From Takakia lepidozioides (taxonomy: Eukaryota; Streptophyta; Takakiopsida; Takakiales; Takakiaceae), in contig CM060732.1 of NCBI GenBank assembly GCA_030704615.1, positions 58,571,053 to 58,635,052 of the forward strand: 64,000 nucleotides of DNA. The letters are read 5' to 3'. Below are positions 55,101 to 64,000 of this stretch, one piece after another; within the stretch, counting starts at the first letter, position 1, and the number at the start of each line of letters is the position of its first letter. Under the pieces are notes generated by a model. The model was not told the origin of the DNA and did not search any database. It was given only the letters and a program-made list of their open reading frames with translations. The translations under genes were made by a program, and so were the position numbers.

Positions 55101-57049
55101 AGTCAACAAGAATGGGGTGATTATAGGTATTATCGTCCAGGTTGATTGTGGCAGTCCACCTGTGATTGAACGCGCTCTTCAGTCAGCGTCTTTGTTGCTT
55201 GTGCAGTGATAGTAGGTAGTAAGTATCCGCCGCCGCCGACACACTTTTTAGTGCAAAGGTTTAGGCTACCTGCCAGTCGCAGCATGTCATTTCCATGCTT
55301 GGAGTCTGGAGTGATCTGGATTCTGGACAAGGATGCAAATATAGACAAAGTGTTTTGAAGAAGTCAATGCCAGCATGCAGATGATAAGAGGCCTTGGAGA
55401 GATGAGATGTGGAAGTGCAAAGTCGAAGATGCGGCGATGCAGCATGACCGAGTCAACTTTGTGTGGCTTTATGAGTATTTCTGTCAGAAGTTTTATGGGT
55501 CCTCAATGCCATCACTCTCAGCACCAACTCACTACTAAAACTGCTGATTAAGTTAAGTTTTACCCTTAAGTTCCCAAGCCCTTTTTTGACTTTTTACCAA
55601 CTACTTACTAACTAATGGCTGCACTGAGTAGACGACGGATTCACAGAAAAAGAAAAAGAAGACATAAAATTCTTAAGAAAAAAAAGAAAGGGGAGGAAGT
55701 CCTACTAGTCATTTAAAAAAAAGAAAAGAAAAAAAGGCCTTCAGCAAGCCTGAGTTAGCATGCGAAGGTAACTATGAAAGAGGTCATTTTCTCCTCTCAC
55801 TGTAATGAAGGGGCCTGATTTGTGAGTCGTCGCTCCCAGGTGTAATTTCCCTTTAAAAAAGAATAGAAGCCTTTCTTTATTCTGGGTTAGGGCCTGGTTA
55901 TCCCCAATGTAAGTAAGCCTCATGGCCTCTTGGGTGGTTATTTTTTCCGCTCCCCGTATCAATGCATTTTGGGCTCCCTCCCTTTACCCAAAAAAAAAGA
56001 CAAAAGGGACAGATAACCTTGGGGATTGCTATATCTAGGACGGGCACTAGGGGCCAAAATACCCATACATTCCTCAGGTTTATTCGTTTATTCCAATGGA
56101 AACTTATTGTTTATTTTCAAATAGGCATGTTTTTTTTTAGTAAAAGGTATGTTGTATGGTACATGGGGTACCTCGCAGAATATGCATGGTACAACCTTCA
56201 TCCATGTTCTACGTTCCAACTATGAGGAAAATCAGAAAGCAAAGCATGTTTTTAAAAAATAATAATGTAAAGGCTTGGCAGCTACAAATAGAATGGGAAG
56301 AATATGAATGGATTCTGCTGGATTTTCCCTTCCACGAAAGCGACCCATCTCGACAAATCCCACCAAAAATTCAATGATTCCCTTTGTAACGCGTTTACCC
56401 ATGTCTATCCCGTAAAGGGGCAGTGCCCACAAGGTGAGGAGTGAGAAGACTCTTATTTCCCGGAGCTTTGAGAATATTTAGCAGAATTCCCCACATTCGA
56501 AAAAGTAGTTTGAGACCAAATGCGGAGTAGGCTACAACAAAATATGTCCGGGTTGTGAAAAACTAGCACCACCAACATGTTGGGAGCATTACCAAAAGCA
56601 ACTGTGTATTCGGTCGGCTGCAAGTTTGGCGCGGAATAGTGTCCCACGTAATTGTGAGGCATTGTGGAGCCATCATCGTCGTACACAAGTAGCTCCGACA
56701 AAATTTACAGCTGTTTCCTGTTTGAATAAATGAATGAAACACAGAAGACGGAAGGTTAGTAATTAGCAAGTGGACTAGGTCAGAAGAGGAGTAACTTAAC
56801 TTAGTAACGAAGGAGAGCGATGACTTTGAAAGGCGCGTGACAAGAGTTGCCTGGAGCCTTCGTAAGCTCTTCACACTCGTGCCATCTTCCTTCCCCTCCA
56901 TTACTCCCACAAATCCTTCGTGTTCACAGCATTTTGAAGTGTTGGAGCTGAAGCTACTTAGTGAGAGGAAAGAGACTGGGCAGCCTGCCTTGTCTGCAGA
57001 GGACTTCCACATGTCAGCTTGAATCGCTCGGCTGCGACCTGAAACTAGC
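49191..57049. other. Long region without a recognisable gene
   Basis: No exon with a recognisable domain on either strand. Short ORFs (for example 49288-49530 -, 50997-51266 -, 56563-57102 -) have no domain support. Local structure seen: a diverged 85-bp tandem duplication at 53325-53400 and 53410-53490 (core GAGGAA.AGTCTA), A-rich tracts at 55640-55735, and a poly-C run. Old decayed repeats are likely. Confidence 0.5.
54414..54437. repeat. Poly-C run of 24
   Basis: An uninterrupted C homopolymer (G on the minus strand), preceded by a run of seven C at 54391-54397. It could form a G-quadruplex/i-motif, and its length may be unreliable in an assembly. Confidence 0.8.
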
Positions 57050-57116
57050 CTCTCTCTCTCTCTCTCTCTCTCTCTCGCGGATGTTATAAAGCACCATTTC
57101 ATTTCATTTCATTTCT
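57050..57116 (+). promoter_or_regulatory. (CT)13 tract and TATA-like box upstream of the oxidase gene
   Basis: A CT dinucleotide run (57050-57076) is followed by GCGGATGTTATAAAGCACC with a TTATAAAG box at about 57085, then CATTT repeats, about 150 bp before the start codon. CT/GA tracts near TATA boxes are common in plant core promoters. The GCGGATGTTATAAAGCACC segment is shared with the retroposon-like end at 41115-41168. Confidence 0.5.
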
Positions 57117-57233
57117 CTCTGTATATCTCTGTCTCCCTCTCTTTCTACTAGCCTCTATTGCTTTTCGAGAGACTTGTGGTTGCCCAAGTGTGGTGTATAC
57201 ACTGCGGACTGTTTTCTGCCTCCTGTTGTCACA

Positions 57234-59913
57234 ATGCGGACCCCAAGGGCGGGGTGGTTTTTAGGATGTGTGGCTATGGTAGCTTTGGTAATGCTAGCAG
57301 GGCAGGCAGAAGCAGCTCGTGTTCGTCACTATAACTGGACGGTAGATTATTTGTTCTGGTCGCCGGACTGTGTGGAGAAGGTGATCATTGGGATTAATGG
57401 GGAGTACCCTGGACCGACTGTACAAGCAAGGGCAGGAGATACAGTAGTGGTGAAACTCAAGAATGCATTACCAACTGAGGGAGTCGTTATTCACTGGCAT
57501 GGTATTCGTCAGGTACCACATTTTTTGCTGTGAAGGAACAAATTTCCCTCTCCTCTTTAGATTGTCTGCAACCGTCGAATGCTCAGCTCGTACATATATG
57601 TCCACAATGGTTGACCGGGAATCTCGAGTACGCAACATTTTCTCACAACCTGGAGAGCTCGGCAGAGTTGTCCCGACAGGCTGTTGCATATAACATCTCG
57701 CATGCTGTGAAGTTATGTGCAAGTATATATATTTCTGCTCGAAAGATGTGGTAGAAAACATCCGTGCGTGACTTCGTCTCTTTACATGTGGATGCAGATT
57801 GGGACGCCATGGAATGATGGGACCTCATTTGTGTCGCAGTGCCCCATCAATTCGGGGGAGACATACACCTACAAATTCAAAGTGGATAGAGTGAGTGCTT
57901 AACTGCCAGTGGGCTGTTTTCAATCTCATCGGCTACTCTTGTTCTAGATGTCGTATCACTACTGCTTGTCCCAACCTGTTTTTCGGGTATGGACTTTGAC
58001 AGGAGGACGCTTCTTCTTTAATTAGAATGAGCTGTGGACAAAGTCGTGTCTCTGTATGTTCGGTTAGAACTCACGAGGCGATCGATGTTTGCAGCCCGGA
58101 ACATATTTCTACCACGGACACTTCGGTATGCAACGTACAGCGGGCTTCTATGGCTCACTCATCGTAGATGTGGCCAGGGGCCAGCACGAACCCTTCAAGT
58201 ATGATGGCGAGTTCAATATCAAACTAAACGACTGGTATCATAAATCCATCTATGAACAACAAGCTGCGCTCTACAGTGTTCCGTTCCGGTGGGTCGGCGA
58301 GCCACAGGTGAGTCCTGTCTGGTTAATTCTTGTCTCTTTAGAGATTCTATGCATGCACATTGTTGTGCCTCCTCCAGATTGTAGGCACGGGAGAGTAATG
58401 TGTAGATGCTCGAAGTGTGCTAGCTAGTATGCAGGAAATTGCAGCCTCCCTCTTTCGATCTCTGAATACGATAGTACACGTATCGATTGTGTGCAGTCCT
58501 TGCTTTTGGAGGGGCGCGGTAGCTACGATTGTTCGCGGGTGCCAACTGCTGGAGATTGTCTGACCTGTAATTCTAGCAGACCCCAGTGCTCACCCTATGT
58601 GATGACCGTGGAGCCTGGAAAGACCTACCGGTTGCGCCTTGCAAGCGTGGCTACATTATCCGCCCTCAATTTCATTCTGGAGGTATGCACGTAATGGCAC
58701 TCCCTCTTTGTTGCTCCGCCCTCTCTTTCTTCAGCTGAATTTTCTCAGGAAGATGCAGAAAATGCCAGAGCGCGCAGCTCTGTGATTCTGTGGCAAGTTA
58801 GTAGGGCTCCTTAGTGAGGCTTGGTATGGTCATGGTTTGGACCACAACGGTGCATGGGCAAGCACGTGAAAGGCAACGCTCTTGGAGAAACGTAGTTCAG
58901 ACCTCGAATTGCGTGCTTTCCAAATTGTGGTTCAATGCATCTCATCTTATCCTACTGGAATGCCGCAGGGACACAACATGACTGTAGTAGAGGCTGATTC
59001 GCACTACGTGGAACCATTCGTGGTGGATAACCTTGATCTGTATTCAGGGCAATCGTACTCTGTCCTCTTCACGGCAAATCAAGACTCCTCCCGCAACTAC
59101 TGGGCAGGTGTGAATGTGAGGGGGCGAAAGCCCAATACCACAACAGGTCTTGCAATTTTGAACTACTCTCCCAACTCAGCCTCAAAGCTACCGACTAGTC
59201 CAACTCCAGTTAGCCCTGTCTGGAACAATACAGCGGTCTCCTTGGCACAGGCTGAAAAGTACATGGTAAAGAAAGGATACGGGGAGCCAATTCCAAAGAA
59301 AGCAGATCGAACTTTGATTCTTTTGAACACTCAAAACAAGTTGGCAGGGAAGACTAAGTGGGCCGTCAACAATATCACTTACGTGCCTACCTCTACTCCC
59401 CTCCTTGCAGCTTTGAAGTACAACCTCACGAAGGCTTACGACACAACCCCTCCTCCTGATACGATCCCCTACTATAACTACTCTGCACCCCCTTCGTACC
59501 CTGAAACAAACGCTGGAAGCGGGGTCTACATCTTCAATTATGGCCAAGTGGTTGACGTCGTCCTCCAAAATGCAGCTACTCTAACTGAAGGAAATAGTGA
59601 GATCCATCCCTGGCATCTACACGGACACGATTTTTGGGTTCTGGGATACGGCCATGGCCGGTACGAGCCTGCCACCGATCCCCAGACCTTCAACCTGGTG
59701 AATCCCCCTCTTCGCAACACGGTGGCAGTCTTTCCTTTTGGGTGGGTAGCGATCAGATATATAGCAAACAACCCGGGCGCATGGCCCTTTCACTGTCACA
59801 TAGAACCTCATTTCCACATGGGTATGGGGGTCATGTTTGCGGAGGGTTTGGCTAGGCTGCCGCCAGTTCCCTCTGAAGCCCTGGGCTGTGGGCTCACCAA
59901 ACAGCATCGGTAG
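57234..59913 (+). CDS. L-ascorbate oxidase-like secreted multicopper oxidase, five exons
   Basis: Exons are 57234-57512, 57798-57890, 58095-58307, 58497-58682 and 58969-59913. All introns are GT-AG and all junctions fall between codons, giving 571 residues, the usual length for the family. A signal peptide (residues 1-27, hydrophobic core [13 protein letters not shown]) implies export to the apoplast. Copper ligands are in VIHWHGIRQ (exon 1), [16 protein letters not shown] (exon 3), [15 protein letters not shown] and [16 protein letters not shown] (exon 5), covering the type 1 and trinuclear sites. The [13 protein letters not shown] ending with a type 1 Met is typical of ascorbate oxidase, which oxidises ascorbate with O2. 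A laccase or SKU5-type protein is less likely. A start at 57174 is in frame but would bury the signal peptide. No stop or frameshift. Confidence 0.93.
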
Positions 59914-62542
59914 TAGAGTGCTTTTGATCCTAAAGATCTTACTTGTTTCTGGTGGCTGAGGATTCCACAAACAGCTGAATCCTCGGTTTAGATATCTAAA
60001 CTTTGTTTGGAATGTCAACCTGAGTTTAGCTATCTAAACTCAAAAGGTAGATTCTCTAGTATCGGATCGAGCTCATCATGTATCGGAAGTTGGGTCGCAG
60101 GCCTCAAAAGTGCGTGGAGGTAGTTGTGTGTGATTGCACGCACCTGGACGTTAATATCATTCATTCAGGGTGTTAGGAAGCTCTGAAGTACAGTTGCATT
60201 TGATCCGTCTGCTGTAGAGAATACTGTATCCCGCTCAGATTGTAATGAGGTTATCGAGAGGCGATCTCCAATACAAATGTACGTACTGGTTGAAATATCT
60301 GCGGTGCAGCTTGGAGCTGGGATAATACAAAAGGAGTCCGGGAAAACTGAGTTCTTGACTCACCAGTATTTCGGTTTGTGCTCGAGTAATCTGCACTTTG
60401 AGCCAATTCTTAAGCAGTGAAGATGACGCAAGATTTGCAAGAGAGGGTCAGCATAGATTGAGGATCATGATTACGCTGCCCTGTTCCTACCGATGACTTC
60501 GTTTATCATAGCGCAAGACTGGATCCTCAGCGTGAGACTTTCATCAGTAACCGTGCATTCTATGGTCTGAGTAAATTGCCCGAACAGATCGGTAGTACTG
60601 TACTCGTCAATTTCGTGACATTAGTCAGTATTCCGCTGACGGGAATACTGTCATCGCACTAGGAGTGTTCAGTTCTATCTCATCATTCCCCTCTCGTTAC
60701 ATCACGAGCATGTTCGGATTGTTTTGTTCCATCACAATTTCCAGCGTGATTGACCATGCTAGATGGACCACCATCGCACTAAATCAGATGCTTATTCACT
60801 CAAGAGCTTTCTGAGGAATATTCTAATAATTCGCCTACCTAGCAGCAGGGCTAGACAACAGGACCCACATCACACAGCTGCTGTGCCCAATCCTGTCTTC
60901 AAGCAGCAAAAACCACGCTCAGTTATACGATTGCCGGGTCCACAAGAACTCGGAAAAGCTATCGGGATTCGACGGACGCTGAAGCTGTACATTCCAGGAA
61001 TGTCGCTGTCTGCGCCAAAACGTTAAATGAGCAGGCTGCCGGTGGACATTAAAGAGAACAACACAAAGACAGGACATGCTGGACGTGGTAGCCGAGATCA
61101 TGACAACAATGATGCCAATGTGTGGCACATTCGCAATCGGTCCAGCTGCGAGCTTGAATATTTTCCATTGCCATGCGCGCGCGGCGCATGAATAAGGTTT
61201 CTGTCGTCTTCTGAACTAGGTGTACATAATCATGGCAGAGAATTTTCCACATCTTCCTGTCTGCCACCGTGAAGTTGAAAGCATCAAGAGGTATTTGCTT
61301 TTAGTATCACATATTGAGACACGAAAAACAATATCGACATCCCCAGAATACCCACCAGAGGACTTGTCATCAGCACACGTCAACGTAGGGACTAGGGACA
61401 CATTTCACCAACCACAGGACAATTGCCGTCAAGAGCAGGACAATTGTTGCATCAACCTCCAACCACAAGACAGCCCACAACTCAACAATGGAGGTGTTTC
61501 ACCAACCGTAGCTCGTCGACCATACATGCACAGTGATGTAGAAGAAAACTGTTGCAGACACCTACAGAGAGCTGGGGCTCGCTGGTGCTCTTTCTGTTTG
61601 AATACACATTCTCAATGTGTCTGACGAGATGTTTCTGCAAGTGGGCCATGCACATGAGACATGACTGTACAGTTTCGATAGTGTCTATGCAACTCTACTA
61701 AATTATGTACACGTCCAATACTCTTATGGTTGAGATCGACTAACTGGTGCATGCTGCGTTCCAAACCTTGGGGTGGAGTAGAACACTACTTTATTCTCTT
61801 TATCTTAGAACAATCAAGTCTGAACTGCAGACGCATACACCAGAGAATGGCAAAGGAGTCTTCTCTTTCAGGCGATCTTCTCTAGTGTTTTCCCAGAAGC
61901 ACATCCTCAATATTTGCCCCTTTTCCATTACATTGAAGTTGCATTGCAACAGTACCATTCTCCTGCTTTAATAACAGAATATTATCTTCTAATTTTCTCC
62001 CTACCTCACTTCAACACTTCCAAATGGTGAGGCTGAGGCATCGCTCCCAGGGTCAAGATAATAATAATAATGAAGTATGATATGTATAGTACAGACATTT
62101 TGTACACTGGACAATGCATAACATCTGGTGACCTTTATTACCAAGTAAACAACAACAAACCTGCACACATTCCAACGAGTCCTCCAAGGACTCTTCCTAT
62201 GTCACCATGTTCCCAATGTGTTCCCAAGTTCCCACTCTCCAAGGCATTCACTCCTATTCATTGTAGTACAACTGACAATGTACCCTTGACAGTTAAGTGA
62301 AAACAACATTCTTTCTTCGATGGCCATCTTTTGACATTGGCCCTCCTTGTGACAGGATTCCATCAGCACTCCTATTTTGTTCAACAGGCTGGTTTTCACT
62401 TTACCCTTGTTTGAAGGGCAATGGATCCATCAAATTGGTGAAACTCAAACTCAGACTATGGCACAGATTGGATCAAACAGTGAATCTTTCCCTTTCAATC
62501 CAGACAATCTGTAAAAACATGCAATGATGCCTTTGGCATCAA
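59914..62542. other. Intergenic region between two convergent genes
   Basis: It holds the 3' flank of the oxidase gene and of the DUF2236-like gene. A 134-codon plus-strand frame at 61220-61624 and others have no domain. I see no repeat or RNA gene. Confidence 0.5.
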
Positions 62543-64000
62543 TCATTTTGGCGGCCAAGGGGCCGTGAAATAGCTGCTTTGAAGTGGACACAAAAGGCTC
62601 CCACTCCCAGTGGTCCCCAGTTGGCCTGGTGTGTGTGCTCCCACTTCTGTAATCTTATATCCTTTGTCATATGGACTCCCTGGGAATTGACTGAATGCTA
62701 GTTTGCGCAACTGCTCTGGATTAAATCTCTCCCCTTGGTCATTCTTATCGACAGTGATGCGGTCAACCGCCCAAGCAAATGGTCTGGGAGGAAGACACAC
62801 AGAGACAAAAGTTCCAGTGCAGAACTTCAAAACAACACGAACAAGAGCTTGAAGCCAGACAGGTTGTTGAGGGTACCCAAAGGCCTTGCTCAGTCGGTCA
62901 TCCAGCATGGCATAGATGAGCCGGCGGGCCAGGGGCCACATTACACGTGGCAATCGGCTGAGAAAGAGGTTCACAGTCATATCAGCAATCTTGCGATTGC
63001 TATCAGCATACACCATGTGTGCCTTCTCATATTCAAACTGCATCTTCTCAAGTTCCTGGAGATACACAACTGGTCAGGACTAGAGGGTAGAGAAGTGACC
63101 CATCCTCCCCTTGTTCGCTCTCCCTCCTCAACCTCCTTCCTAAACACAGCATGATTTACCGTTTAACTATAGCCACATGTGTCAGGTTCGTGCAGTGATG
63201 GCATGTCTTCCAGTGTCATCTATGAGACTTTACATCAACACTCATCCCCTGTAACGGCACTCTGATCATTTCAGGCTGGGTTTAGGACAACTGGTTTGTA
63301 GAACCCCACCACAGGCTCTGCAAGAGTAGAACATGAATGCCACAGGGACTAAAGCTCAAGGATGTCATAGCCAACATTTTCAGGGAAAGGTCAGTGAGAT
63401 TATCTCTCAACCTGCAGGAGTAAGATTGGTGTCAGGTAGAGGGCCGCACGACTAGTACTGGATTTATCAGCATGATGAAGTAAATGTTGAAGGTCCATGG
63501 ATCTTCAAGGATTGGATAGTGGTTTGCACAACAACGGAACTCCTAGTTAAGTCTGAGCACATGCATGGTGTCGATAGCAATTGGCTATGAAAGATTTGTA
63601 GCACTTTGCCACTTCAACGCATTAGCATAACTTGTAGCCTACTTTCACAGGGGATTCGGGTAAATGGATATGTCTCTCTCAATCCCCTGGTGCACAGAAG
63701 CCTTACAGCAACCTGAGTTGATATCTACCAGAGCCATCAGTCACAAACCTATGGGAGTGTCGGGTCTTCTATCTCTCTCATTTCTCCCATGCCAAATTCT
63801 CTCCTTAGAACTTTCTGTTCTGGAACCTCGCTTGTACAGGGTATGATATAAGCTACACGATACAAACTAAGTTCAGTAATTCCTAGAGATCAATATCAAC
63901 AGACAATACCAGCATACCTCGTAAGTTGAGGGGATGTCCCGTATTCCCATGCGCACACCCAAATCCCGCCATATCACAAACTCAGCAACCCTCTCAGCTC
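62543..64000 (-). CDS. DUF2236 / mpaB-like oxygenase family gene, 3' part (two exons visible)
   Basis: The last exon is 63055-62543 and the exon before it runs from beyond 64000 to 63918. The 862-bp intron begins GTATGC and ends CTCCAG, phase 0. Reading across the junction gives ERVAEFVIWRDLGVRMGIRD, IPSTYE then ELEKMQFEYEKAHMVYADSN, RKIADMTVNLFLSRLPRVMW, LIYAMLDDRLSKAFGYPQQP and FVSVCLPPRPFAW. The order 'P.TYEEL...Y...HM...N..VA..T...L..LP', then a helix pair and 'LDDRL..AFGYP' resembles the DUF2236 family (ER-bound oxygenase mpaB, latex-clearing-protein type heme enzymes). The heme-binding part would lie outside the window. Product and substrate are unknown. It ends at TGA 62543. Confidence 0.68.
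63056..63917 (-). other. Intron of the DUF2236-like gene
   Basis: GT at 63917-63916 and AG at 63057-63056 on the minus strand. It contains no other feature that I can support; a plus-strand ORF of 60 codons at 63664 is probably chance. Confidence 0.65.

Noticed and set aside
56563-57102. 179-codon minus-strand ORF beginning in the CT repeat
   Set aside because: Its start is an Arg-Glu run caused by the CT microsatellite and it has no domain; it overlaps the promoter of the oxidase gene.
57513-57797. Continuation of the oxidase reading frame past 57512 (HFLL-stop)
   Set aside because: The conserved [23 protein letters not shown] block is restored only by removing this GT-AG intron.
1-64000. 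tRNA, rRNA or other structural RNA genes
   Set aside because: No cloverleaf with A and B boxes or rRNA signature was noticed on either strand by eye; a covariance-model search would be needed to exclude them.

Overview
The window looks like nuclear DNA of a land plant with a large, transposon-rich genome. The evidence is a five-exon, L-ascorbate-oxidase-like multicopper oxidase gene with GT-AG introns, plant-type PPR pseudogenes of the 'YAKCG.IEDA / AALEKGKEVHGDI' style, and plant-type Ty3/gypsy elements. The PPR style and high repeat load suggest a seedless plant (fern, lycophyte or bryophyte), but I cannot fix the species. About 48 kb of the 64 kb is mobile DNA or its debris. Only two cellular genes look intact: the multicopper oxidase (57234-59913, +) and the 3' part of a probable DUF2236/mpaB-like gene that runs off the right edge (62543-64000, -).

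Left part (1-40173) is a nest of elements. Element A is a chromodomain Ty3/gypsy element. Its 5' LTR remnant, PBS and gag lie at 4033-5545 and its RNase H, integrase and chromodomain at 19578-21282. Between them its PR-RT piece is inverted. Element B (6006-19066, 13.1 kb, Tat/Athila-like, coding on -) is inserted in A's RT with a 5-bp target duplication. Element C (21850-32927, coding on -) is inserted in A's 3' LTR with a 4-bp duplication. The end of A's 3' LTR sits inverted at 40038-40172, so the 6.3-kb block between (33860-40173), full of PPR pseudogene copies, has been inverted.

The most interesting system is carried by C and by its 5'-truncated relative D (41811-47030, +). Both encode a gypsy-type polyprotein in which a DNMT3-like cytosine-5 methyltransferase lies between protease and reverse transcriptase, and a PHD zinc finger follows the integrase where chromoviruses carry a chromodomain. 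The element thus carries a DNA-methylation writer and a putative histone reader. Both also have an unusual 3' end, a B-A-B arrangement of repeats; C begins with A only (A1-ORFs-B1-A2-B2), a split-repeat layout known from PAT-type DIRS elements but here linked to a DDE integrase. Both copies are decayed, and most of their nonsense codons are C-to-T type changes.

Right part: after D comes about 1.5 kb of non-coding DNA, a 674-bp Mutator-like MITE (48506-49179) with 11-bp target duplications, roughly 8 kb without a recognisable gene, the multicopper oxidase gene with a (CT)n/TATA promoter region, 2.6 kb of intergenic DNA and the DUF2236-like gene. Many single-base indels separate the two LTRs of B and break most ORFs; some may be assembly errors from noisy reads.
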